Origin: JASLDZ01 sp964235945
GTDB taxonomy: Bacteria; Pseudomonadota; Alphaproteobacteria; Caulobacterales; Caulobacteraceae
Direction of reading: 5' to 3'
Length of the DNA stretch: 64,000 nt
Assembly: GCA_964235945.1 (NCBI GenBank)
Contig: CAXSDV010000009.1
Span: 15,304 to 79,303, forward strand
The position numbers were made by a program, and so were the translations under genes. Position 1 is the stretch's first letter. Every line of letters begins with the position of its first letter. The notes beneath the pieces are model-generated. The model was given only the letters and a program-made list of their open reading frames with translations, did no database searches and had not been told where the DNA came from. Positions 40,329-48,566 of the stretch are shown piece after piece.

Positions 40329-41142
40329 GGGCGGCGGGGGGCAGGGCGTAGGGCGAGTCGGCCGGCAGCGGCCGGGCTTCGCGTACGACGGCGGCCGGCG
40401 CGGGAGCGCCCCCGCCCTCGCCATGGATCGTGCGTGCGGACGGCGGGGGCGGCGGCGCGTCGAAGGCGAACTCCACCCCGACCTCCGTGGCCGAGATCGG
40501 CGGGTCGACGAAGGTGGCGCGGAAGCCCCGCGCTTCGCCCGGCTGGACGTCGCCGGCCTGCGGCCGCACGAGTTGGACGGCGGCGCGGGCGCCCGCCTTG
40601 TCGTACAGCGTCACCCGCAGCGGCGAAGCGGGGCGGGGGCGCGCCTCCACGTTGCGCTCCAGCCCGGTGACGGTCATCACCATCCGGCCGTCCGCCAGTC
40701 CCGGCTGGCCCTGCACCGCGTCCAGAGCCAGGCCCGTGGGGTTCACCGGCAGGCGCAGCAGGGCGTAGACGCCCGCCGCGCGCGGCCACACCCGCACCAC
40801 CTCCACGCGGAACAGCACCCCCGCCAGCACCACCACCACCACCGCGGCGCTCACGGCCGCCCAGGCCACGCCCGCGGCCACCGCTTCGCGCGTGCGGCGC
40901 CGTTCCTCCACCCTCGCGCGGAAGGCCTTCGACACCGGGGCGGCTCCCGCGGCGGATGCGGGGGCCGCGGCCAGGGTCGCTCCCGCCGCGGCGAGCTGCA
41001 GCGGGGGCTCGGCCGCCGCCGTCTCCGGCAGGGCGCGCCAGCTCGACCCGCAGGCGGCGCAGCGCACGGTCCGCCCGGAGGCGGGCAGGGCGTCCTGCTC
41101 GACGAAATAGCGCGTGGCGCACTCGGGGCAGGTCAGTATCAT
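40321..41142 (-). CDS. MJ0042-type zinc-ribbon membrane protein with DUF3426-like domain
   Basis: A 273-aa protein. The N-terminus MILTCPECATRYFV with VRCAACGSSW has two CxxC pairs, the MJ0042 zinc ribbon. A charged, Ala-rich linker follows (RARVEERRRTREAV), then one membrane segment (VSAAVVVVVLAGVLF), then a periplasmic domain typical of DUF3426, which binds no known ligand. ATG 41142 directly precedes the zinc ribbon and so was chosen over 41202. It is divergent from ftsE with only 38 bases between starts, a neighbourhood common in Caulobacter-like genomes. Role is unknown. Confidence 0.82.
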   Translation of the reverse strand: MILTCPECATRYFVEQDALPASGRTVRCAACGSSWRALPETAAAEPPLQLAAAGATLAAAPASAAGAAPVSKAFRARVEERRRTREAVAAGVAWAAVSAAVVVVVLAGVLFRVEVVRVWPRAAGVYALLRLPVNPTGLALDAVQGQPGLADGRMVMTVTGLERNVEARPRPASPLRVTLYDKAGARAAVQLVRPQAGDVQPGEARGFRATFVDPPISATEVGVEFAFDAPPPPPSARTIHGEGGGAPAPAAVVREARPLPADSPYALPPAAHD

Positions 41143-41180
41143 GCGGCGGACGGGGGGCCGGCGGCCCGGTCGAGGCGGCG

Positions 41181-41909
41181 ATGTCCAGGCAAGTCGGTCC
41201 ATCCCCAGCGCCGGGAAGGCCGCCCTCGGGCGCCGCTCCGGCCGTGCGTTTCGAAGGCGTCGGCATGCGCTACGGGCGGGCGCCCGAGGTGCTGCGCGAC
41301 GTCGGATTAACCTTGAACGCAGGCTCCTTCCATTTCCTTACCGGCCCGTCCGGCGCGGGCAAGAGTTCGCTGCTGAAGATGATCTACCTCGCCCACCGCC
41401 CGTCGCGCGGGCTGATCGGCCTGTTCGGCCAGGACGTCTCCTCCACCCCGCACGCCGAGCTGCCGCTGTTGCGGCGCAGGATCGGCGTGGTGTTCCAGGA
41501 GTTCCGCCTGCTGGACCACCTGTCGGCCTTCGAGAACGCCGCCCTGCCCCTGCGCGTGGCGGGCGCGCGTCCCGCCGACTACCACCGCGACGTGGTCGAG
41601 CTGCTGCAGTGGGTGGGGCTGGGCGAGCGGCTCCACGCCATGCCCGCCACCCTGTCCGGCGGCGAGAAGCAGAGGCTGGCGGTGGCGCGCGCGGTGGTCG
41701 GCAAGCCGGACCTGATCGTGGCGGACGAGCCCACCGGCAACGTCGACCCGGAGATGGGCCTGCGCATCCTCAAGCTGTTCGTGGAGCTCAACCGGCTGGG
41801 CTCCACCGTGCTGGTCGCCAGCCACGACCAGGAGCTGGTGCGGCGATCGGGCGCGCCCGCCCTGCGCTTGTCCGAGGGGCGGCTGCTCGCGCCGGAGGCC
41901 GCCGCGTGA
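41181..41909 (+). CDS. ftsE: Cell-division ABC ATPase FtsE
   Basis: ATPase of the FtsEX complex, which at the division septum activates peptidoglycan hydrolases. The 242-aa product has Walker A GPSGAGKSS, Q-loop VVFQEFRLL, signature LSGGEKQRLAVARA, Walker B LIVADEPTGNVDP and H-loop VASHDQ. DEPTGNVDP is characteristic of FtsE. It has a 20-residue Pro-rich N-terminal extension before the usual start of the fold. Its TGA overlaps the ftsX GTG, so translation is coupled. Confidence 0.93.
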   Translation: MSRQVGPSPAPGRPPSGAAPAVRFEGVGMRYGRAPEVLRDVGLTLNAGSFHFLTGPSGAGKSSLLKMIYLAHRPSRGLIGLFGQDVSSTPHAELPLLRRRIGVVFQEFRLLDHLSAFENAALPLRVAGARPADYHRDVVELLQWVGLGERLHAMPATLSGGEKQRLAVARAVVGKPDLIVADEPTGNVDPEMGLRILKLFVELNRLGSTVLVASHDQELVRRSGAPALRLSEGRLLAPEAAA

Positions 41910-42793
41910 GCGAGGCGCCCTCGCCCCACCGACCGGCCCCGCTGCTGCCCCGGGGCGACCGGGGCGACCGGGCGCTGGTGTTCGTGGTGGCGGTGCTCTG
42001 CGCCGTGGCCTGCCTGTGCGCGGAGGCGAGCCTGGCGGTGGCGCGCGCCTCCCGCGGGTGGACGGGCGAGCTGGCGGCGGCGGCCACCGTGCAGGTGCGC
42101 GCCAAACCGGGGGAGACGCCCGCGGAGGCGGCGGGACGCGCGGCCGAGGCGCTGGCGGGCGTGCCGGGCGTGTCCGAAGCGCGCGCCCTCGACCGAAGCG
42201 CGGCCGAGCGCCTGCTGGAGCCCTGGTTCGGCCGGGGCGGCGTGCCGGAGGACCTGCCCATCCCCCAGCTCGTCGCCGTGGACCTGGACCCGCACCGCCC
42301 TCCCGCCGCCGCCGCGCTGGAGAGCGCCCTTCTGCGGGCGGGCGTGGACGCGGACGTGGACGACGGCCGACGCTGGATGGGCGACGTGCGCCGCGCGGCG
42401 TCCGGCCTCCTGCTGGGCGCGGTGGCGGCGGCCGCCGTGGTGGCGGCGGCGGCCGCGGCGGTCGTGGCCTACGCCACCCGGGCGGGGCTGGCGGCGCGGC
42501 GCGAGGTGGTGGAGGTGTTGCACCTCGTCGGCGCCCGGGACGGCTACGTGGCGGCCATCTTTCAGCGGCGCTTCGGCTGGCTGGGCGCGCGCGCCGGGGC
42601 GCTGGGGGCGGCGGCGGCGGCGGCGGTGGCGGCCCTCGCCAGGCTCGGCGGCGGGAGCGACGGCTTCACCCCGCTGCTGCCCGGGGCGTGGAGCGACCTC
42701 CTGGTCGTGCTACCCTGCCCGCTGGTGGTGGGCGCCGTGGCCGCCATCGCGGCGCGCCGGACGGCCCTGGCCATACTGCGGCCGGCGCTCTAA
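41906..42793 (+). CDS. ftsX: Cell-division permease-like protein FtsX
   Basis: Membrane partner of FtsE. The 295-aa protein, starting at GTG 41906 (GTGA overlap), has TM1 near residues 20-40, a periplasmic domain with VSEARALDRSAAERLLEPWF, and three further membrane segments near the C-terminus surrounding LAARREVVEVLHLVGARDGY, the coupling-loop sequence (EVEILHLVGA-like) typical of FtsX. Sequence is Ala-rich and divergent elsewhere, as usual for this family. Assignment is supported by position after ftsE. Confidence 0.9.
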   Translation: MSEAPSPHRPAPLLPRGDRGDRALVFVVAVLCAVACLCAEASLAVARASRGWTGELAAAATVQVRAKPGETPAEAAGRAAEALAGVPGVSEARALDRSAAERLLEPWFGRGGVPEDLPIPQLVAVDLDPHRPPAAAALESALLRAGVDADVDDGRRWMGDVRRAASGLLLGAVAAAAVVAAAAAAVVAYATRAGLAARREVVEVLHLVGARDGYVAAIFQRRFGWLGARAGALGAAAAAAVAALARLGGGSDGFTPLLPGAWSDLLVVLPCPLVVGAVAAIAARRTALAILRPAL

Positions 42794-42829
42794 GCGGCGC
42801 GGGACGGTTGGGGAGGGCGCGGTCGGCGC

Positions 42830-43459
42830 ATGAAGGGCTTGGCCGCCTTGCTGGTGCTGGCGCTGATCTGGGCGTCCGGGCTCTACGCCTTCGGCCGCCG
42901 GGTCGAGCGGATGACCCCCGCGCCCGAGCCGCCGGACGCGGACGCCATCGTCGCCCTGACCGGGGCCTCGTCCCTGCGCCTGGCCGCCGCCGCCCAGCTC
43001 CTGGAGGAGGGCAAGGCGCGCCGCCTGCTGATCTCCGGCGTCAACCGCAGCGCCAGCCGCGCCCAGGTGCGCGAGGTGGCGCAGGACGTGGGCCGCGAAT
43101 GGGACTGCTGCGTGGACCTGGGCTTCCAGGCGGCCACCACCCGCGGCAACGCCCAGGAGACCGCCGGCTGGATGGCGCGCCACCGCTTCCGCTCGCTGAT
43201 CGTGGTCACCGCCGACTACCACATGCCCCGCTCCATGCTGGAGCTGCACGCCTCCATGCCGCACGTCGAGCTGCATCCCTACCCGGTCGCCACCGCCACG
43301 CTGGAGGCGCGGCGCTGGTGGCGCGGCTCCACGGACGCGCGGCGCCTGGCGGTGGAATATTCCAAGTACCTGGTCGTGCTGGCGCGTTCGGCGGTGCTGA
43401 ACCTGGGTCGTCCCGTGCGGGCTTCCGGCTCTCCCGCGGCCGAGGCGCGGGCCGCATGA
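42830..43459 (+). CDS. YdcF/ElyC-type DUF218 membrane-anchored protein
   Basis: A 209-aa protein with one N-terminal membrane anchor (AALLVLALIWASGLYAFG) and a periplasmic DUF218 domain: DAIVALTGASSLRLAAAAQL, KARRLLISGVN, ATTTRGNAQETAGWM-like (ATTRGNAQETA) and SLIVVTADYHMPRSMLEL. Relatives such as ElyC and SanA influence peptidoglycan and envelope integrity; enzymatic activity is unclear. It sits between ftsX and plsC, consistent with an envelope role. Its TGA overlaps the next ATG. Confidence 0.88.
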   Translation: MKGLAALLVLALIWASGLYAFGRRVERMTPAPEPPDADAIVALTGASSLRLAAAAQLLEEGKARRLLISGVNRSASRAQVREVAQDVGREWDCCVDLGFQAATTRGNAQETAGWMARHRFRSLIVVTADYHMPRSMLELHASMPHVELHPYPVATATLEARRWWRGSTDARRLAVEYSKYLVVLARSAVLNLGRPVRASGSPAAEARAA

Positions 43460-44238
43460 GCGGGGCGGCGCCCGTTCCGCCGCCCGCCGGCGCCCGCGCG
43501 GTGTTGGGTTCGCTGGCCTATGTGGCGTTCAGCTACGGCCTGCTGGCGGTCATGGCGCTGGTCTGCCTGCCCTTGCTGGCCGGGCCGCGGCGCTGGGCGT
43601 TCGCCGCCGTGCGCGTGTGGGCGCGGGCGAGCCTGCTGGCGCTGCGCGTGCTCTGCGCAGTGCGGGTGGAGGTGCGCGGCCGCGAACATCTTCCCGCGGG
43701 CGCGGCCCTGGTCGCGGCCAAGCACCAGTCCATGCTCGACACGGTGGCCCCGCTGCTGGTGCTGGACGACCCGGCCTACGTGCTCAAGCGCGAGCTCATG
43801 CGCCTGCCGTTCTGGGGCTGGTACGCCGCCAAGACCGACATGCTGCCCATCGACCGGGAGGGCGGCTCGGCCACCCTGCGCGCCCTGGTCCACGGCGCGC
43901 GCGAGCGCATGGCGGACGGCCGGCAGGTGCTGATCTTTCCCGAAGGCACGCGACGCCCGCCGGGGGCGGAGCCCGACTACAAGCCCGGGGTGGCGGGGCT
44001 GTACCGCGAGCTGGCGGCGCCCTGCACGCCCTTGGCCACCAACTCCGGCCTGTTCTGGCCCGCCCACGGCTGGCTGCGCCGCCCGGGCGTGGCCGTGTTC
44101 GAGTTCCTGCCGCCCATCCCCGCCGGCCTCAAGCGCGCGAGCTTCATGGCGGTGCTGGAGGAGCGTATCGAGATCGCCAGCGCCCGCCTCATCGCCGAGG
44201 CCGCGCCCGCCCGCCCCGACCGGAACCGCGCCCCATGA
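43456..44238 (+). CDS. 1-acyl-sn-glycerol-3-phosphate acyltransferase (PlsC family)
   Basis: Membrane acyltransferase that makes phosphatidic acid from lysophosphatidic acid. The 260-aa product has a hydrophobic N-terminus (AYVAFSYGLLAVMALVCLPL), the catalytic HxxxxD in AAKHQSMLDT, the substrate-binding FPEGTR, and PCTPLATNSGLFWP. Note K before the catalytic His where many relatives have N. It starts at ATG 43456 with an ATGA overlap to the upstream gene and another to the lipoprotein gene downstream. Confidence 0.9.
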   Translation: MSGAAPVPPPAGARAVLGSLAYVAFSYGLLAVMALVCLPLLAGPRRWAFAAVRVWARASLLALRVLCAVRVEVRGREHLPAGAALVAAKHQSMLDTVAPLLVLDDPAYVLKRELMRLPFWGWYAAKTDMLPIDREGGSATLRALVHGARERMADGRQVLIFPEGTRRPPGAEPDYKPGVAGLYRELAAPCTPLATNSGLFWPAHGWLRRPGVAVFEFLPPIPAGLKRASFMAVLEERIEIASARLIAEAAPARPDRNRAP

Positions 44239-44486
44239 CCCGCCCCGTCCCCCGCGCCCTGCTCCTGACCGGCCTGCTGCTGCTCGCCGCCTGCGGCCCG
44301 CCCAAGGACCCGGCGCAGAACGCCCTGGGCGGCGTCGGGTCCGGACGCGCGAGCGGCTCGGCCGGAGGCGGGGCCGAAACGTCGGGGAACACCAGCGGCG
44401 ACGGGCCCCAGGGCGAGCGCAGCCCGTCCGGCCCCGCTTCCAACATGAGCGGCGGTTCGGCCCGCAATCCGAGCTCCGGCGGCTGA
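44235..44486 (+). CDS. Small lipoprotein, 83 aa
   Basis: The ATG at 44235 overlaps the plsC stop. A short lipoprotein signal (MTRPVPRALLLTGLLLLAAC) ends in a lipobox, predicting lipidation of Cys20. The mature part is Gly/Ser/Pro/Asn-rich and looks disordered, with no fold visible. Residue +2 is Gly, which does not call for inner-membrane retention in the enteric rule. Function is unknown. Its place in the tightly overlapped operon supports it as a real gene. Confidence 0.75.
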   Translation: MTRPVPRALLLTGLLLLAACGPPKDPAQNALGGVGSGRASGSAGGGAETSGNTSGDGPQGERSPSGPASNMSGGSARNPSSGG

Positions 44487-44496
44487 AGCGGCGAGC

Positions 44497-45528
44497 GTGG
44501 TGGCTTCCGCCTCGAAACCGCGCCCCGCGGGCGAGGGCGCCCGCCCCGACGGGCGGCGCTTCCCCTGGCTGCTGCTGCCGGCGGCGGCGCTGGGCGTGTT
44601 CCTGGCGGTTTGCGCCGCGGGCTGGGTCTACGCCGGCGCGCGGCTAGGCGGCGAGATCGACGGGCGGGCGGCCGCGCTGCGGCGTGCGGGCTGGACGGTG
44701 GACGTGCAAGGGCGGCGCTTCGAGGGCTTCCCGTTCCGGCTCAAGTTCACGGCCGCCCGGGTGCGGCTGGTCGCGCCCTCCGGCTGGGGGGTGGACGCGG
44801 CCGGGGTGGAGGCGGAGGCGCTGATCTTCGACCCCGCCCACTGGGTGTTCGCCGCTCCGCGCGGGATGGTGCTCGAACGCGGCGCGGCCGGGCCGCTGCG
44901 GGTCTCCGGTCGATCCCTGTCCGCCAGCGTCGCCGGGATCGCCGGCCGCCCCTGGCGCGTGGCGCTCGTGGGCGAGGGGCTGGACCTCGTGGCCGATCCG
45001 GGCGCCAAGCCCCCGACCTTCGCCGCCGCCGCGCGCATGGAGGCCTACCTCAAGCCGGTGGGCGGGAACGGCGACGGCGAGGTGCTGGTGCAGGTGACGG
45101 ACGCGCGGCCTTCCCCCCACGGCCTCGTCCGGCGCTTGTCCGCGGGCGCGCCGGTGACGGCGGTGGTGGAGGGCCGGCTGACGCACTTGGCCGCCTATTC
45201 GGGAGCGGACGCCGCGTCGCGCGCCCGCGCCTGGGCCGCGGCCGGGGGCGCCTTCCAGATCCACCGGTTGGAGGCGCGGGGCGGGGGAACGCGCGTGTCG
45301 GCCTCGGGCGGCGCGCTGGTCGTCGGGTCGGATGGCAGGCTCGCGGGCGTGGTGCCGCTCCACATCGTGCAAACGCCGGCCACGGTGGCGGGCGCGACGG
45401 ACCCCGTCGGCGAAGCGCGGGACGCGGCCGCACGCGAGAACGAGCAGGCCGACCCGCGCCTGGTGTTCGGCGGCGGCGAGGTGCGGCTGGGCGGCGTGCG
45501 CGTCGGTCTTTCGCCCAAGGTGGGCTAG
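44497..45528 (+). CDS. DUF2125 domain-containing membrane-anchored protein
   Basis: A 343-aa protein with an N-terminal anchor (FPWLLLPAAALGVFLAVCAA) and a large periplasmic domain that starts GWVYAGARLGGEIDGRAAAL. It contains RFEGFPFRLKFTAARVRLVA, the FxGFPFRLxxxxxxxxL pattern that marks DUF2125 in alphaproteobacteria. The mature domain is beta-rich and AsmA-like in flavour. Two adjacent GTG codons (44497 and 44500) can start it. It is 10 bases after the lipoprotein gene, in the envelope operon. Function is unknown. Confidence 0.85.
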   Translation: MVASASKPRPAGEGARPDGRRFPWLLLPAAALGVFLAVCAAGWVYAGARLGGEIDGRAAALRRAGWTVDVQGRRFEGFPFRLKFTAARVRLVAPSGWGVDAAGVEAEALIFDPAHWVFAAPRGMVLERGAAGPLRVSGRSLSASVAGIAGRPWRVALVGEGLDLVADPGAKPPTFAAAARMEAYLKPVGGNGDGEVLVQVTDARPSPHGLVRRLSAGAPVTAVVEGRLTHLAAYSGADAASRARAWAAAGGAFQIHRLEARGGGTRVSASGGALVVGSDGRLAGVVPLHIVQTPATVAGATDPVGEARDAAARENEQADPRLVFGGGEVRLGGVRVGLSPKVG

Positions 45529-45546
45529 GCGCCGGGCGGGACGAAC

Positions 45547-46353
45547 ATGGACGAAATCGCGCCGAATGATCGGGAATGTCGGGACGTCCATGTCCCGGAT
45601 CCGGGACGGACGGAGATCGCCGCCGAGCCCTGGGGCGCGCCCTCGGCGGCGGAGCGCGCCCTGGTCGCCGCGCTGGAGGCGGCGGCGGCGTCCCTCCACG
45701 CCCCCGCCGCCTTCTCGCCCGCGGAGGAGGCGTTGGTCCTACGCCGCGTGCTGGCCCTGCCGCGCGAGCGCCTGCCCGGCGACGTGCTCACCCGGCTCGT
45801 GCGCGAACTGGAGGGGCTGCGGCTCGCCCGCACGGCGGGGCTGCACGTGGCGGTCTGGGGCGGCGGCGCGCCCGGCGCCGCGCGGCTCCTCGCCCGGGCG
45901 CGCTTCGGCGCGGCCCCGCCGCTCGCGGCCGCGCCTTCCGCCGAAGCGGCGCTGCTGACGGCGCGCCGGCCGGGCGGGGTGGCGGTGCTGGCGGCGGAGG
46001 GGCCCTGGCCTTGGTGGGGGCGCCTGCTCGCCGAGCCCGACCTGCGCGTGTTCGCCCGCCTGCCCGAGGCGGGGCCGCCCGGCGCGGGCGCGGTGCTGGC
46101 GGTGGCGCGGGTGCAGGTCGGCCCCACCGGACAGGACGAAACCTGGTGGGCCACGGACGCGCCCGGTCCCGCGGCGGGGGTGGAGGCGGGGCTGGGCGCC
46201 GCGGGCCTCGCCGGCGAGGTCGTGGCGGAGGCGGGCGGCTTGAAGCTGGTGGCGCTGGCGGGCTATCTGCAGCCGGACGACGCGCGGCTGGTCCGCGCGC
46301 CCGGCCGCCTTTCGGGGGTGGTGGGCGCCGCACCCCTGCCGCTCGACGCCTGA
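45547..46353 (+). CDS. Chorismate-mutase-like protein (degenerate AroQ fold)
   Basis: A 268-aa protein whose residues about 30-105 resemble AroQ-type chorismate mutases: an N-terminal helix, then FSPAEEALVLRRVLALPRER, then LPGDVLTRLVRELEGLRLAR. In alphaproteobacterial chorismate mutase genes that sit before hisC the equivalent reads like F-x-PGREAQ-x-LRR; here the Arg is Glu (PAEEA) and the first helix lacks the usual Arg and Lys. After this comes a domain starting LHVAVWGGGAPGAARLLARA and ending QPDDARLVRAPGRLSG. Either a chorismate mutase with changed active site or a regulatory relic. It is 18 bases after the DUF2125 gene and 61 before hisC. Confidence 0.6.
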   Translation: MDEIAPNDRECRDVHVPDPGRTEIAAEPWGAPSAAERALVAALEAAAASLHAPAAFSPAEEALVLRRVLALPRERLPGDVLTRLVRELEGLRLARTAGLHVAVWGGGAPGAARLLARARFGAAPPLAAAPSAEAALLTARRPGGVAVLAAEGPWPWWGRLLAEPDLRVFARLPEAGPPGAGAVLAVARVQVGPTGQDETWWATDAPGPAAGVEAGLGAAGLAGEVVAEAGGLKLVALAGYLQPDDARLVRAPGRLSGVVGAAPLPLDA

Positions 46354-46414
46354 GGGCCGCGCCCGCGTTCAGTTCCGGCGTCGCCCGCCCGTCCCCGCAC
46401 CGATCGGCCCCGCC

Positions 46415-47539
46415 ATGTCCAGTTCCGCCGCCCCCGCGATCTCCGCCGAGCGCCTGCGCCCGACCCCCAAGCCCGGCATCCTCGACATCGCGCCCTATGT
46501 GGGCGGCAAGTCCAAGGCCGAAGGGTTCGAGCATCCGCTCAAACTGTCCTCCAACGAGAACGTGCTGGGGGCGAGCCCCGCGGCGGTGGCCGCCTATCTC
46601 GGCGCCGCCGACAAGCTGGCGCTCTACCCGGACGGGCGCGCGGACGCCCTGCGCGAGGCGCTGGCCGCCAAGTACGCGCTGGAGCCCGAGCGCCTGGTGT
46701 TCGGCGGCGGCTCGGACGAGGTGTTCACCCTCCTGGGCCAGGTCTACCTGCAGCCGGGCGACAACGCGGTGCAGACCGAGTTCGGCTTCCTGGCCTACCG
46801 CATCGCGGTGCGCGCGGCCCAGGCGCAGGTGCGCTTCGCCCGCCAGCCGGACCGGCGCATCGACGTGGACGAGATCCTGGCGCAGGTGGACGCCCGCACC
46901 CGCATCGTGTTCCTCGACAACCCCGGCAACCCCACGGGCGCCTGGCTCAAGGGCGACGAAGTGCGCCGCCTGCACGCGGCCCTGCCCGGGAACGTGATCC
47001 TGGTGCTGGACGGGGCCTACGCCGAATTCGTCGACGACCCGGAGTATACGGACGGGATCGAGCTGGCGCGCGAAGCGTCCAACGTCGTGGTCAGCCGCAC
47101 CTTCTCCAAGATCCACGGGCTGGCGGCGCTGCGGGTCGGCTGGGCCTACGCGCCCGAGGCGGTGGCGGGGGCGATGGACCGCATCCGCGCGCCCTTCAAC
47201 CTCAACCTGCCGGGCCAGGCGGCGGCTGTGGCCTCCTTGGGCGACGACGACTTCGCCGCGCGCTCCGTCGACCTCGTGCGGCGCAACCGCGACGTGCTGG
47301 CGCGCGGGGTGGAGCGGCTGGGGCTGGAGGCGGCGCCCAGCCAGGGCAACTTCGTGCTGGTGCGCTTCCCCGATCCCGCCCGCACGGCGGACGCGGCCGA
47401 GCTCTTCCTCGCCGGTCGGGGCGTGCTGGTGCGCGGGCTCAAGGGCTACGGCCTGCCCGACAGCCTGCGCATCACCGTGGGCCGCGACGCGGAGATGGAG
47501 CGGGTGCTGGCGGAGCTGGAGGCGTTCGTCTCCGGGTGA
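46415..47539 (+). CDS. hisC: Histidinol-phosphate aminotransferase (class I/II)
   Basis: PLP-dependent transaminase, 374 aa, that aminates imidazole-acetol phosphate in histidine synthesis; HisC2-type copies also accept aromatic keto acids. Motifs: LKLSSNENVLGASPAAV, LVFGGGSDEVFTLLGQVY, FLDNPGNPTGAW, LDGAYAEFVDD, and the PLP Lys in SRTFSKIHGLAALRVGW. The location after a chorismate-mutase-like gene suggests an aromatic amino acid role (phenylpyruvate or prephenate amination) in addition to or instead of histidine; this cannot be settled from sequence alone. The ATG at 46415 has no strong Shine-Dalgarno. Confidence 0.9.
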   Translation: MSSSAAPAISAERLRPTPKPGILDIAPYVGGKSKAEGFEHPLKLSSNENVLGASPAAVAAYLGAADKLALYPDGRADALREALAAKYALEPERLVFGGGSDEVFTLLGQVYLQPGDNAVQTEFGFLAYRIAVRAAQAQVRFARQPDRRIDVDEILAQVDARTRIVFLDNPGNPTGAWLKGDEVRRLHAALPGNVILVLDGAYAEFVDDPEYTDGIELAREASNVVVSRTFSKIHGLAALRVGWAYAPEAVAGAMDRIRAPFNLNLPGQAAAVASLGDDDFAARSVDLVRRNRDVLARGVERLGLEAAPSQGNFVLVRFPDPARTADAAELFLAGRGVLVRGLKGYGLPDSLRITVGRDAEMERVLAELEAFVSG

Positions 47540-47641
47540 GCGGCGGCCCGTCCATCCTCCCCCGCTCGCGGGAAGGAGAGACGCCCCCTCCAAGCCTTGC
47601 GTCGGGGCGCCGTGCTCGGGCGCGTCACGACGGCTGCTGGC

Positions 47642-48529
47642 TCAGCGCGGCGGCGGCCCGCCCGTGCGCGCGTCGACGAAGGCGGTCACGTCCCTGAACA
47701 CGGGGGCGAGGAAACGCAGCGGCGCGGCGACCACCCCGATCATCAGCGGGTGGCTCAGGCCCTTGTAGTAGCGCTCCTCGACCGCGCCTCCCGCGGCGCG
47801 CACCTTGGCGGCCATGTGCTCGGTGTTGAGCGGGCGCACCACCGTGTCGCCCACGTCGTGCGCCAGGAACAGCGGCGGTTCGCGGCCGTCGACATGGTTG
47901 ATCGGCTGGGTGTCCGGCCGCCCGGCGGGAGGGCCGAAGATGGTCTTCAGCTTGTCCGAGTCGAGGGGCAGGAAGTCGTAGGGGCCGGCGAGGCCCACGG
48001 CGGCGCGCACGTCGCGCTTCGGGTCCAGCCCGACCTCGTGCAGCCAGCGCCCGTCCACCGCCAGCATGACCGCGTCGTAGGCGCCGGCCGAGTGACCCAT
48101 CAGCACGAGCTTGGACGGGTCCGCGCCCAGTTCGGCGGCGTGGTCGCGTGCCCAGCGCACCGCCCGGGCGTTGTCGCGCAGGAAGTCCGGCCAGACGACC
48201 CCGGGGTAGAGCCGGTAGTCGGGGACCACCGCGACGTAGCCGTGGCGCGCCAGGGCGTCGCCCACGAAGCCGTACATGGCCTTGGCGCCCGAGTCCCAGC
48301 CGCCGCCGTAGATGAACACCACCAGGGGCGCGCGGCCGTCGGCGCGGCGCGGGCGGTAGACGTCCAGGGTGTGGCGCGGTCCGGGGGCGTAGGCGAGGTC
48401 TCGCCGCACCTCGACCCCGCCCTTGGGCTCCAGCGCGTTCAGCACGCCCGTGGACGAGCAGCCCGCCGCGGCCAGGGCGAGCGCGCCCGACACCGCGAGG
48501 CGCAGGAGGGAGGGGGCTTTCAGGCGCAT
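47642..48529 (-). CDS. Alpha/beta-hydrolase lipoprotein (carboxylesterase-like)
   Basis: A 295-aa protein with a lipobox (LALAAAGC) predicting an anchored lipoprotein. The hydrolase core has an oxyanion-hole motif VVFIYGGGWDSG, where HGGG is more usual, the nucleophile in LVLMGHSAGAYDAV, an acidic residue in AHDVGDTVVRPLN, and a late His in GLSHPLMIG. The layout resembles BD-FAE/carboxylesterase or kynurenine-formamidase-like enzymes. Substrate is unknown. It is convergent with hisC across a 102-base gap that holds only a weak inverted repeat. Confidence 0.85.
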   Translation of the reverse strand: MRLKAPSLLRLAVSGALALAAAGCSSTGVLNALEPKGGVEVRRDLAYAPGPRHTLDVYRPRRADGRAPLVVFIYGGGWDSGAKAMYGFVGDALARHGYVAVVPDYRLYPGVVWPDFLRDNARAVRWARDHAAELGADPSKLVLMGHSAGAYDAVMLAVDGRWLHEVGLDPKRDVRAAVGLAGPYDFLPLDSDKLKTIFGPPAGRPDTQPINHVDGREPPLFLAHDVGDTVVRPLNTEHMAAKVRAAGGAVEERYYKGLSHPLMIGVVAAPLRFLAPVFRDVTAFVDARTGGPPPR

Positions 48530-48566
48530 GGGGCGCGAACGCGCGAGACGGGCTTCCGTGACGCTT

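Noticed and set aside
42016..43455. Long upstream extension of the plsC frame
   Set aside because: The frame overlaps ftsX and the DUF218 gene; the true start is ATG 43456, supported by the ATGA overlap and by conserved sequence starting only there.
47540..47641. Terminator in the hisC / esterase convergent gap
   Set aside because: Only a 6-bp stem (CGCCCC/GGGGCG) with a 16-base loop is found; too weak to annotate.
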